From an uncultured Eubacteriales bacterium (GTDB lineage: Bacteria; Bacillota; Clostridia; Oscillospirales; Acutalibacteraceae), in NCBI GenBank assembly GCA_934394855.1, contig CAKRRH010000001.1, positions 62,001 through 126,000 on the forward strand: a stretch of 64,000 bases of DNA, read 5' to 3'. Positions 24,651 through 33,527 of this stretch are shown here, one piece after another. The notes under the pieces are model-generated. The model was not told the origin of the DNA. It worked only from the letters and a program-made list of their open reading frames with translations, and made no database searches. Made by a program: the position numbers and the translations under genes. The first letter of the stretch is position 1. Every line of letters starts with the position of its first letter.

Positions 24651-26192
24651 ATGAAAATCTTCAAATCAATTCTTGCAGCAATGCTTGCGTTGACTTTCAT
24701 GCTCTCTTTGGTAGCTTGTGACAACGGTAACAGCAATACCGCAACAACAACCGCAACCAAAAACGAGCAGACAACCGTCAATTCAAATACTACTGCAACA
24801 CAGGCAAACAACAAGACAACTGTTGCCAAAAAAACAGACAAATTGGTTGTCAGCACTGTTTCGCCGCTTATCTCTCGTACAAAGAATAAGAAAGGCAACG
24901 CTTCCGACTCATTTGTAAAGAGTCTTAAAGGCTACAACCTCAAAGTTTACTATCCGTGGGCTCCTGAAGCTAAGGGTTCTGTAAAAGAACTTAAAGAATC
25001 AGCTCTTGCATCACAGAAAGCAGTTGAGAAAGAGTTTGGCGTAACAGTTACAGAAGACGGTAAATTCGACAACTACAACGATAACCTTACCGCAAGCCTT
25101 ACCACAAAATCGGCTAACTGCCAGATTTACATGGTTCAGGACTTTAACTACGCTTCTTACTTCAAGAACAACTACATGACCGACCTTACTCAGGCAATGA
25201 GCAAAGCGGCAGTAGATTTCAAAGATCCGTGGTACAACCAGCAGGCAAGCTCATTCTTCAACGTAAACTACAAGCAGTATGCTTGGATCGCTTACGATGC
25301 TGAATATGTTTTCCCATATGGCATCATCTACAACAAGGGTCTTCTTAAAAAGGCTAAGCTTACCGATCCGGAAACTCTTGCAACACAGGGCAAATGGACA
25401 TGGGATACTCTCATTAAATATGCTAAGAAGCTCAACACAACCAACACAATCGGTTTTGGTACAGTTTCAACTTCTCTCATGCTCGAGTCAATGGTTCACC
25501 AGAAAGGCTCATCACTCGTAAATGTTAAAAAGGGTGCTTCTCCGACAGCTAACCTCAACAATCAGACAGTTAAGGATTGCATGTCAACTCTTTACAAATG
25601 GTGCAAGAACAACGAAGTCTGCAACACCTTCTCGGGTAAAGACTGGACCTATGGTAAGACCCAGTTCGCAGCAGGCAAAGTTGCAATGATCTTCGGTACT
25701 CATGATACAATCAAGAGCATCGGCACAAACAAAAACATTTCTGACAACTTTGGTGTAGTTCAGTTCCCGACTCCTACGGCTACTAAGACTTACACAAATA
25801 TGTCAGTTCCGCAGTTTGCAGTATTCATTCCGACACAGTACAAGAATGACGCTGCAAAGATCCTCTTCCTTCGTAACGAGCTTTATCGTCAGAATTATCG
25901 CTACGCTCAGCGCAACTTCACATATCAGTGGAGAAGATACTTCTCAGAAAAAGAAGTTCTTGACTACGCTTGCAACATGAAGTATGCCCGTGGCAACAAC
26001 AAGACTGAGTTCTCATGGCTTGATGTTTGCGAAGATTCAAGCTCAAAAGCTACAATCACCAAAGTTATCGACACAGCTCTCAAGAGCAGCGGCAACAGCG
26101 TTGAAACAGCAATCGGCACTTATAAAGATGCTATCGACAAAGCTTTCAAGAAGATTTGGGACGGTTACAGAATAACCGGTAAAAACCTGTAA
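24651..26192 (+). CDS. ABC-type extracellular solute-binding lipoprotein 2
   Basis: Paralogue of the preceding lipoprotein, 513 residues. The signal peptide ends in SLVAC (lipidated Cys near residue 23). An Asn/Thr-rich linker reaches about residue 70. A conserved binding domain follows, sharing long blocks with copy 1 such as QIYMVQ(N/D)FNYASYFKN and DFKDPWYNQ. Its codons seem more biased towards ACT, CTT, GCT and AAG than those of copy 1, which suggests higher expression. It has its own promoter and terminator, so the two copies are expressed independently. Ligand unknown. Confidence 0.85.
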   Translation: MKIFKSILAAMLALTFMLSLVACDNGNSNTATTTATKNEQTTVNSNTTATQANNKTTVAKKTDKLVVSTVSPLISRTKNKKGNASDSFVKSLKGYNLKVYYPWAPEAKGSVKELKESALASQKAVEKEFGVTVTEDGKFDNYNDNLTASLTTKSANCQIYMVQDFNYASYFKNNYMTDLTQAMSKAAVDFKDPWYNQQASSFFNVNYKQYAWIAYDAEYVFPYGIIYNKGLLKKAKLTDPETLATQGKWTWDTLIKYAKKLNTTNTIGFGTVSTSLMLESMVHQKGSSLVNVKKGASPTANLNNQTVKDCMSTLYKWCKNNEVCNTFSGKDWTYGKTQFAAGKVAMIFGTHDTIKSIGTNKNISDNFGVVQFPTPTATKTYTNMSVPQFAVFIPTQYKNDAAKILFLRNELYRQNYRYAQRNFTYQWRRYFSEKEVLDYACNMKYARGNNKTEFSWLDVCEDSSSKATITKVIDTALKSSGNSVETAIGTYKDAIDKAFKKIWDGYRITGKNL

Positions 26193-26212
26193 TTTAATAC
26201 ACTAAACAGTTT

Positions 26213-26245
26213 CAGCCATCGGAAAACCGATGGCTGTTTCTTTTT
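26213..26245 (+). terminator. Terminator after lipoprotein gene 2
   Basis: CAGCCATCGG-AAAA-CCGATGGCTG followed by TTTCTTTTT. Confidence 0.92.
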
Positions 26246-26325
26246 GCTTTAATTGCGTTTTATAAAGGATATACACTATATATGAGAGGCATCATTTTGC
26301 AAACATAGCGTTTACCGCCACATAC

Positions 26326-26367
26326 AAAAACCACCCACATAAAGCCGATTTGGCTTATTGTGAGCGG
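26326..26367 (-). terminator. Terminator of the ispH-rpsA transcript
   Basis: On the minus strand CCGCTCACAATAAGCC pairs, with a small internal loop and some GU pairs, with GGCTTTATGTGGGTGG, followed by TTTTTG. It ends the operon that begins further right. Confidence 0.7.
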
Positions 26368-26424
26368 TTAATTTGTTATGTTATGCTGTTATGCTGCAAA
26401 ACGAATCAACTTATCGAATAACGA

Positions 26425-28623
26425 TTATTCAGCGTCGTCCTCGATTTTTGCAGCAGCCTTTGCGATTGATTCTGCATCATCTGTTGAGATGATAACATCA
26501 TCTTCGCCGTCTTCAGGCTCGTCGTCTGCAACAGGAGCTTTTTCCTCTTCGGGAAGAAGCGCACGGATTGAAAGGCTGACACGCTTTTTATCATAATCGA
26601 TGTCAGTGATTTTAGCCTCAACCTCTTCGCCTACCGAAAGAACATCCTGCGGCTTTTCAATGTGCTTGTTAGCAATCTGTGAAATATGGATAAGACCGTC
26701 AATACCCGGAATAACGTTAGCAAATGCGCCATATGTTGCAAAGCTTACGACCTTAACTTTAACGGTATCGCCTACTTCATAGTTAGCCTTCAAAACTTCC
26801 CACGGATTGTCCTCTGTCTTCTTGTAGCCAAGTGAAATTCTGTGTTTCTCAAGGTCAAGATCCTTAACATAAACTTCAACGGTGTCGCCGACATTAACAA
26901 CCTCTGACGGATGTTTGATTCTGAGCCATGAAAGCTCGGTGATGTGGATCATTCCGTCTACGCCGCCGATGTCAACAAATGCGCCGTATGATGTGAGCGA
27001 TTTAACTGTACCGGTATATTTGTTACCGATTGCGATTGAATCCCAAAGAGCCTTTGTAGCAGCAGCTCTCTGTTCTTTAAGAACGCTCTTGATTGAGCCG
27101 ACAACGCTTCTGCCTCTCTTGATGTCAATGATACGAAGCTGAACTTCTGTGCCGACAAGATCTTCAAGCGACTCGCTGCGTGAAAGTGTTGCAAGCGATG
27201 CAGGAACGAACACACGAACGCCAAATGCATTAGCTGTGATTCCGCCGTTTACAACGCCTGTGACCTTAGCGGTGATGATTTCCTGAGAATCAAGCGCTTC
27301 CTGGATTTTTGCCATGCCCTTGTGAGCGTCAAAACGCTTTTTGGAAAGAGTGATGATGCCTTCCTGATCGTTGGTTTTCATTACGATAAGATCAATCTCA
27401 TCGCCAACCTTAACGATGTCTGCGGGCGACAGTGAAGAATCGTTTGAAAGCTCGTCCGCCGGAACAATACCGGTATATTTGCGTCCGATATCAACCTGAA
27501 CTTCGCTCGGGTTAACGGAAATTACAATTCCCTTAACACGCTGGTTGTGATTCATATTGTTCAAAGATGCTTCCAAAGCTTCTTCAAATGTCATTTCGTC
27601 AAATGACTTCTGAACCGGTTCTGTATTCTCAGCAGTTTCTTCAACCGCAGCAGTTTCCTTTGCCTCCGTATTATTTTCTGTTGCACTCTCCTGTGCGTTT
27701 GCCGAAGCAATGGTTTCTGCGGTAGTATCAACCGCTACTTCCTTCTCCTCGGCCGGGATACCCTCATTTTTGATAGTGTCCGACATTGTGGTAAGAACCT
27801 CCTTTATTATAACAGCAGGTGTTGAAGCACCCGCAGTCACTCCTATTGAATTTGCCGAAATAACATCGGCAAGCTCCAGCTCGTCTGCGCTTTCGATCAG
27901 CACCGTTTTGGTGTTTTGCGCACAAATATCTCTTAGCTTTGCGGTATTTGAGCTGTGTTTACCGCCGACAACGATCATCAAATCGTTAGTCTCGGATAAC
28001 TTCGCCGCCTCATTTTGACGCAACGATGTTGCACTACATATTGTACCAAATATTTTCGCATTTGTATAGTGTTTTTTTAAGAAAATCTCACATTTTTCCC
28101 ATTTTTTTTGATTAAAAGTGGTCTGTGAAACCACACAAATGACATTATTTGGCATAATATTACTTTTTTCGAGCTTGATTTTTAAATCATCAATATCCGA
28201 AAAGCAATATACTTTGCCGTTTGCATGTCCCATGATCCCGATTACCTCGGCATGATTCTCGTCGCCCGCAATAAAAAGCGGTGTGTCGAAATCGGTATTT
28301 TCGGAAACGATTTTGTGGATTTTTGAAACAAAAGGACAAGTGGCGTCGCAATAATCGAGCGCTCTTGCACTGAGCCGTTCATAAACCGACCTATCAACGC
28401 CGTGCGACCGAATCACCACAGTATACCCATTTGGCACATCGTCGACGCTCTCGGCGATTATCACGCCTTTTTGCGCCAGCTCCTCCACCATTTGAGGATT
28501 ATGTATTATCGGTCCGAGAGTGCACACTCGTTTGCCCTCGTCAAGCAATTTATATACAAGGCTAACCGCTCTGTCAACGCCAAAGCAAAAGCCTGCGGTT
28601 TTTGCTACCGTAATTTTCTTCAT
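26425..28623 (-). CDS. ispH-rpsA: Fusion: HMBPP reductase (IspH) with ribosomal protein S1
   Basis: Residues 1 to about 285 are IspH, the last MEP-pathway enzyme, with its three cluster cysteines in TAGFCFGVDRA, YCDATCPFV and GTICSATSLRQNEA. An acidic Ala/Glu/Thr linker follows at about 290-350. The C-terminal half has four S1 RNA-binding domains, beginning near VKGIVISVNPSEVQVDIG, EIITAKVTGVVNGGI, KYTGTVKSLTSYGAFVDIG and VKVKVVSFATYGAFANV, and an acidic tail. It is one continuous frame of 732 codons. The same fusion is known in other Clostridia. It lies 15 nt after the cmk-plsC gene. Confidence 0.95.
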   Translation of the reverse strand: MKKITVAKTAGFCFGVDRAVSLVYKLLDEGKRVCTLGPIIHNPQMVEELAQKGVIIAESVDDVPNGYTVVIRSHGVDRSVYERLSARALDYCDATCPFVSKIHKIVSENTDFDTPLFIAGDENHAEVIGIMGHANGKVYCFSDIDDLKIKLEKSNIMPNNVICVVSQTTFNQKKWEKCEIFLKKHYTNAKIFGTICSATSLRQNEAAKLSETNDLMIVVGGKHSSNTAKLRDICAQNTKTVLIESADELELADVISANSIGVTAGASTPAVIIKEVLTTMSDTIKNEGIPAEEKEVAVDTTAETIASANAQESATENNTEAKETAAVEETAENTEPVQKSFDEMTFEEALEASLNNMNHNQRVKGIVISVNPSEVQVDIGRKYTGIVPADELSNDSSLSPADIVKVGDEIDLIVMKTNDQEGIITLSKKRFDAHKGMAKIQEALDSQEIITAKVTGVVNGGITANAFGVRVFVPASLATLSRSESLEDLVGTEVQLRIIDIKRGRSVVGSIKSVLKEQRAAATKALWDSIAIGNKYTGTVKSLTSYGAFVDIGGVDGMIHITELSWLRIKHPSEVVNVGDTVEVYVKDLDLEKHRISLGYKKTEDNPWEVLKANYEVGDTVKVKVVSFATYGAFANVIPGIDGLIHISQIANKHIEKPQDVLSVGEEVEAKITDIDYDKKRVSLSIRALLPEEEKAPVADDEPEDGEDDVIISTDDAESIAKAAAKIEDDAE

Positions 28624-28638
28624 TTATAATTTTATCCC

Positions 28639-30006
28639 TTAAAACTGATTTTCTTCCCAAAGAGAAGTGATCTCACTCATGATTCTGCCGGACACTCTTT
28701 TCAAGTTATCCTTTTTGAGATCGTCAAAAGCGAGTTCCTCATGGGGTATCGGCTTTCCGATTACAAGCTTGAATCGATGAAACGGCTTGACCGTGCCGCA
28801 ATTTTTGCAAATAACCGCCGCAGGAATAACATCTGCGCCTGTCGCATTTGCAATGAACGCAACGCCCGATTTTGCTCTGCCGGGTCTGCCGTCCTTTGAA
28901 CGGGTGCCTTCCGGATATATTCCCAAAATCTCGCCCTGCTTTACGATTTCGGTTGCAAAGTTGATTGACGACATATCCTTGCTTCCTCGTTTGATTGCAA
29001 AAACATCAACACTTTTCAAAAATGCCGCTGCAATTTTATTCTTGAAAAGTTCTTCTTTTGCCATGAAGTGGATTCGTCTTCTCGACACAAGCACCCACAT
29101 TGCAGGGTCAAGCGCCGAAACATGATTCGAACAAAAGATGTATCCGCCCGTTTTCGGAATATTCTCGAGTCCCTCAACCGAATACCAAAACAGCAGGCGG
29201 TAGATCGGCCAAAGAATGACCTTTAGCACAGCCGCCAATTTGTTGATGCCGGTTTTTATCTTAAAATTAAGTCCACTGTCCTCGTTTTTGAGCGTCATGT
29301 TGCCATTATCCGCTGATTTATCACCGTCTGTCGGTGCGTTATCGTCATTCGCCTTTTTGATTAGGGCAATAACCGCGTCGATCGACTGCTCAAGCGTCAT
29401 TTCGCTTGTATCAAGCAAAACTGCGTCGTCCGCTTGTTTCAGCGGCGCAATGTCACGGTGAGAGTCGTTATAATCACGATGTTTTAAATCGCTCAAAACA
29501 TCGTCAAACTTAACATCCTCGCCTTTATTTATCAGTTCGTCATATCTGCGCTTTGCTCTGCACTCTGCCGACGCCGTCAAAAATATTTTCAGCTTTGCGT
29601 TTGGCAAAACAACCGTTCCGATGTCACGGCCGTCCATTATTACATTATTTTTCTTTGCAAACGAACGCTGCAAATCAAGCAAAAATGCACGAACCGGCGG
29701 CATTGCCGATACGCTTGAAGCAGCCATTGAGATTTCGGGAGTTCTGATCTTGTCAGATACATCAACCTCATTTACGAAAACGTGCTGAGCGCCGTCGATG
29801 AATCGAATGTCGATTTTGATTTTGTCAAGCAACTGCAAAACATCGTCCGAATTTTTCGGGTCTTTGCCGCAATCCGTCACATACCAACCGATTGAGCGAT
29901 AGAGCGCTCCCGTGTCGATATATATAAATTGCATCTGTTTTGCGGCTGCCTTTGCGATTGTGCTTTTTCCTGCGCCGCCCGGTCCGTCTATTGCAACAGC
30001 TATCAT
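28639..30006 (-). CDS. cmk-plsC: Fusion: cytidylate kinase with 1-acylglycerol-3-phosphate acyltransferase
   Basis: Residues 1 to about 220 are CMP kinase: P-loop IDGPGGAGKSTIAK, IDTGALYRSIG, MDGRDIGTVVLPNA and RAKRRYDELI. A linker of about 40 residues leads to a PlsC-type acyltransferase domain with the catalytic NHVSALD (H-x4-D) and PEGTRSKDGRPGRAKSG motifs, preceded by a hydrophobic segment. The enzyme would make both CDP and phosphatidic acid, the two kinds of precursor feeding the CdsA reaction, though the link is only inferred. cmk and plsC are adjacent separate genes in many Firmicutes. Here no stop separates them in 455 codons. Confidence 0.93.
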   Translation of the reverse strand: MIAVAIDGPGGAGKSTIAKAAAKQMQFIYIDTGALYRSIGWYVTDCGKDPKNSDDVLQLLDKIKIDIRFIDGAQHVFVNEVDVSDKIRTPEISMAASSVSAMPPVRAFLLDLQRSFAKKNNVIMDGRDIGTVVLPNAKLKIFLTASAECRAKRRYDELINKGEDVKFDDVLSDLKHRDYNDSHRDIAPLKQADDAVLLDTSEMTLEQSIDAVIALIKKANDDNAPTDGDKSADNGNMTLKNEDSGLNFKIKTGINKLAAVLKVILWPIYRLLFWYSVEGLENIPKTGGYIFCSNHVSALDPAMWVLVSRRRIHFMAKEELFKNKIAAAFLKSVDVFAIKRGSKDMSSINFATEIVKQGEILGIYPEGTRSKDGRPGRAKSGVAFIANATGADVIPAAVICKNCGTVKPFHRFKLVIGKPIPHEELAFDDLKKDNLKRVSGRIMSEITSLWEENQF

Positions 30007-30047
30007 TTTTTCATGCTCCCATTTTAAAAATCATTGTAAAATCACGA

Positions 30048-31280
30048 TTATTGTAACACATTTTTTCCGGCTATGCAACCTGTCGAAAAAGCAATCTGCA
30101 GATTAAATCCGCCGGTATATGCGTCAACATCTATCACTTCGCCTGCAAAATATAGGTTATCGCACAGCTTTGAACGCATTGTTTTAGGGTCGATCTGCCG
30201 AACATCAACACCGCCGCTTGTGACGATTGCTTCATCGATCGGTCGAAATCCCATGACGGTGAGTTCGATATTTTTGATAAGCGACACAAGCGCCGTCCGC
30301 TGTTGCTTTGTGATTTGATTGACCTTGGTTCTCGGCGGAATTTTTGAAAGTCTGACAACCACGGGAATCATCTTTTTAGGCAAAAGCTTATCAAGCGAAT
30401 TTATGAAATCGCAGTTGATATTTTCCGAAAAATCACGCAAAATGCGCTCGGAGAGCTTCTTTTCATCAAGCGCAGGCTTCATGTCAATGAATATTTTATA
30501 CCGTTCGGGACTCATGTCACGCATATGGGCGGACGCCGACAAAATCATCGGGCCGCTTACCCCGAAATGAGTAAACAACATCTCGCCGTTGTCCGAATAA
30601 ATCGTCTTGTTTTTCTTTGTATCAATTACCTTTATCGCAACATTTTTCAGCGACAATCCCATCATCTGAGAGCAAAATCCCTCATGAATGTTCAGCGGAA
30701 CAAGCGACGGCGTCGGTGGGATTATATTATGTCCGACGCTTTTTGCAAGCTCATATCCGTCGCCTGTCGAGCCTGTTTTCGGATATGACACACCGCCTGT
30801 TGCGACAATCACGCTGTTCGCATAAACAACGCTGTCGTCATCGCAAATCACCGCTGTGATTCGTTGTCCGTTCATGCTGAATTTGACCGCTCTTTTATGC
30901 AAAATAACGGCGCCCGACTTCACCGCAAAATCATGAAGCGCGTCTACGACATCAACCGACTTGTCAGACACCGGAAACACTCTGTTTCCACGCTCGACCT
31001 TGGTTTTGACGCCCATTTGCTCAATTAAATCAACAACATCATAGGGCGAAAATTCGCTGTATGCGCTGTATAGAAATCTTCCGTTTTTAGGCACAGAACG
31101 AATGAATGTATCACGGTCGCACATATTGGTTATGTTACATCTGCCTTTGCCCGTAATCATCACCTTGCGCCCGACTCGTTCGTTTCGCTCTAAAATTGCG
31201 CACCCAAGTCCTCGTTTTGCCGCAAATCCGGCGGCAATGAGTCCTGCCGCACCGCCGCCGATTATCGCTACATCATACAC
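30048..31280 (-). CDS. HI0933-family FAD-dependent oxidoreductase
   Basis: Flavoprotein of the HI0933/BaiN-like family, 410 residues. The N-terminus has the dinucleotide motif AIIGGGAAGLIAAGFAA, then the family markers RVGRKVMITGKGRCNITNM, VATGGVSYPKTGSTGDGY and the C-terminal FAGEVIDVDAYTGGFNLQIAFSTG. Members reduce various substrates and most are uncharacterised. It starts 5 nt after the upstream surface-protein gene ends and precedes cmk-plsC by 41 nt, so it is part of the same run. Confidence 0.93.
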   Translation of the reverse strand: MYDVAIIGGGAAGLIAAGFAAKRGLGCAILERNERVGRKVMITGKGRCNITNMCDRDTFIRSVPKNGRFLYSAYSEFSPYDVVDLIEQMGVKTKVERGNRVFPVSDKSVDVVDALHDFAVKSGAVILHKRAVKFSMNGQRITAVICDDDSVVYANSVIVATGGVSYPKTGSTGDGYELAKSVGHNIIPPTPSLVPLNIHEGFCSQMMGLSLKNVAIKVIDTKKNKTIYSDNGEMLFTHFGVSGPMILSASAHMRDMSPERYKIFIDMKPALDEKKLSERILRDFSENINCDFINSLDKLLPKKMIPVVVRLSKIPPRTKVNQITKQQRTALVSLIKNIELTVMGFRPIDEAIVTSGGVDVRQIDPKTMRSKLCDNLYFAGEVIDVDAYTGGFNLQIAFSTGCIAGKNVLQ

Positions 31281-31285
31281 TTTGC

Positions 31286-32920
31286 TTATTCCCCGCTTTT
31301 ATGTTTGTTCTTCTTTTTCTGTGACGATCGTTCTTTCTCTAATCTGTCATTTATCTCGTCGGCTTTTGCCTTTTCGTTCATTGCCGCCGCAATTATTCCT
31401 TTTTTCTTGAGAATATACAAAACGATCAAACATACGATTACGATTCCGACGGCAATCATCGCAAACAGCCGCAGATTGACCTCATCGATATGGTTTGTAA
31501 CAGTTTCGGTGTAGGGATTTTTGGAATAGTTATATGCATAAATCGCAAGAAGCGCCTGTTCGGTTGCGATCGTGTCGTCGTCACCGCCGAGCGTATGAGA
31601 AAACGCGGTTTTTGTATAAAATTTTGTCAGCGCCTGATAGGGATTTGCGTCTTTCACAAAACGCTCATCCTCAACGCCGAGCCCGAGCGAACACAACGCA
31701 ATGATTACCTGGGAGGTGCTCTCTGAATTCACTTCGCCGTATGAATTTGTGAAGCTTCCGTCATCGTTTTGGTTGTTCAAAAGCCAAAGAAGCGCTTTTT
31801 CAATCACACCCGAAACAGTCGACTGCGATTTATAAGCCGAGAGCGCCGAGAGCGCCATTGCCGTGATGTCAACATCGGATTTTTCGCCGTATGTCAACGA
31901 AAATCCGCCGTCCTCATTTTGATTTTGAATGATATTCTGAATCAGCGAATCGACATTATTCTCATATTTTTTCGATTCGTCAACGGTGCAATGAGAATAT
32001 GCAAGCAAGCCGAAAATCGCACCGTTCAGTCCCGTTTTCATAATGCCCTTGCTGTCAAGCAGCAATTCGCTCAAATTAACGCCGTCAATGTTTGTAACAT
32101 CATATCCGATCGCCGACAGATTGATTATCAGCCTTTCGCAGGCGATCGGCTCAATGTTCTCGCTGTTTTTCACTTCGTCAACCAGTTTATTTTTAAGCGA
32201 ATTTCCGATTGCCTGATTATAGAGCGACAAAACAAGCGGAGTAAAATTGCCTGAATTCAGTTTGAGAAAGCTAAGTGAATTTAAAATCATGTCGCTTTGC
32301 TCATGTGAAATTGACCTCTCGGTCACCGACTGCCCCGTTTCAACCGCAAAATCTTCATTTGTCGCTAATGTTGCCGTCACACTTGACGCATTCGTCTGCG
32401 ATGCGTTTGCACTCGAAGCAACGCTTGCGCTCATATTATTTGCCGTTGGATTTTGAGCGGCATTTGCGTTTGTATTATTCGTCACCGTCTCGTTTTTTTC
32501 ACTGTGAATCGGCGGTTGTGTCGCTTTTGTCGTTGCCTCTGCCGTGTAATCGGTAACATAGAACCAAACGAGTTTGTCGCCGTCTTTGAGAGTATATCTT
32601 GCGGCGCTGATGTTCGGTTTTACGCCGTTCACCGAATACATCCAGCCGCTTTTTTTGCCGTGACCGAATTCTTTATATCCCGCAATCTCCAAAACATAAC
32701 CGCCTGACGCCTTATATTCAAGTCCGCTAAGTTCAAGGATCTCAAGCGCCGTTTCGCCATTTTCGACCTCAACCTCCGGCTCCCAATATAGATATGTGTT
32801 CGTTACATTTTCATAAACAGCAAAACTGACCGTGATCTTGTCGCCTTGCGCAGTCACAGTCAATCCGAAGAGCGACATAATTATGCTCAGAATTATTAAA
32901 AAGGATAAACTTTTTCTCAT
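31286..32920 (-). CDS. Secreted DUF4430 / alpha-alpha toroid surface protein
   Basis: A 544-residue membrane-anchored surface protein. It has a signal peptide at residues 1-25, and a DUF4430 domain at about 28-130 (YLYWEPEVEVENGETALEIL, GKKSGWMYSVNG, DGDKLVWFYV). A Thr/Asn/Ala-rich linker follows to about 205. At about 215-470 there is a helical-repeat region like prenyltransferase/squalene-cyclase toroids, with repeated QNEDGGFSL and NQNDDGSFTN motifs. A C-terminal membrane helix (about 490-512) and a lysine-rich tail end the protein. The fold could bind a ligand on the cell surface. It follows a membrane protein that resembles a transporter S component. Function is inferred only. Confidence 0.8.
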   Translation of the reverse strand: MRKSLSFLIILSIIMSLFGLTVTAQGDKITVSFAVYENVTNTYLYWEPEVEVENGETALEILELSGLEYKASGGYVLEIAGYKEFGHGKKSGWMYSVNGVKPNISAARYTLKDGDKLVWFYVTDYTAEATTKATQPPIHSEKNETVTNNTNANAAQNPTANNMSASVASSANASQTNASSVTATLATNEDFAVETGQSVTERSISHEQSDMILNSLSFLKLNSGNFTPLVLSLYNQAIGNSLKNKLVDEVKNSENIEPIACERLIINLSAIGYDVTNIDGVNLSELLLDSKGIMKTGLNGAIFGLLAYSHCTVDESKKYENNVDSLIQNIIQNQNEDGGFSLTYGEKSDVDITAMALSALSAYKSQSTVSGVIEKALLWLLNNQNDDGSFTNSYGEVNSESTSQVIIALCSLGLGVEDERFVKDANPYQALTKFYTKTAFSHTLGGDDDTIATEQALLAIYAYNYSKNPYTETVTNHIDEVNLRLFAMIAVGIVIVCLIVLYILKKKGIIAAAMNEKAKADEINDRLEKERSSQKKKNKHKSGE

Positions 32921-32947
32921 AAAAAACTTCTGCCTTACTTAAATGAA

Positions 32948-33490
32948 TTAGCCGATATATTTTCTGATTTTTTCTCGGTATCGACGCAAATAGAGCACGA
33001 TCAGCTTTGATAAGCATATGTCATATGCCAAAAACATGATGTTTGCCGACACAAAGAAAACCGCAATCGTATATTTGCCGAACGCGCCCATCTCCGATGT
33101 GTCAAGACCGAACACAGTTGTACCGAGCCAAAATACGCCCGCAAACGCTATGTTGAAAATTGCAAATTTTGCGATCCATTCAAGCACTCTTGACGGGATT
33201 CCTTCCAAAATTGCTTTAAGAATCGGATAGTAGCCGAAAAACAGAATGTAGCTGAGCGCCGCTTCCTTTTCGCAAATAAAAAAGCTCAGCGCCGCCACCA
33301 CTAAATATACCAAAAATGCGTGTTTTTTTCCTGACTCAAACACCAAAAAAACGAGTAAACAGCCCGAAATTGCAGGCATTGCATAGGTCAGCGACGGAAA
33401 ATATGCCACAAGCATTACGACAACGGAAGCCGCCGCAATTATGCCGCTGAGTGCAATCAGCTTTGTTTTTTTCATCGCCTTTTTCTGCAT
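32948..33490 (-). CDS. Integral membrane protein, ECF transporter S-component-like
   Basis: About 180 residues with five or six membrane segments from residue 12 on (IALSGIIAAASVVVMLVAYF, then PAISGCLLVFLVF). This is the size and layout of small substrate-binding S components of ECF vitamin transporters, but no family signature is certain. ATG 33490 is preferred: a GCGAGA site lies upstream, whereas the longer frame to 33580 would run into the dnaJ-like gene. It lies 27 nt before the DUF4430 gene, and DUF4430 proteins are often found beside such transporters, which supports the guess. Confidence 0.55.
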   Translation of the reverse strand: MQKKAMKKTKLIALSGIIAAASVVVMLVAYFPSLTYAMPAISGCLLVFLVFESGKKHAFLVYLVVAALSFFICEKEAALSYILFFGYYPILKAILEGIPSRVLEWIAKFAIFNIAFAGVFWLGTTVFGLDTSEMGAFGKYTIAVFFVSANIMFLAYDICLSKLIVLYLRRYREKIRKYIG

Positions 33491-33527
33491 TGTTTTTTCA
33501 TCTCGCTTATATCGGATTATAATTTCA

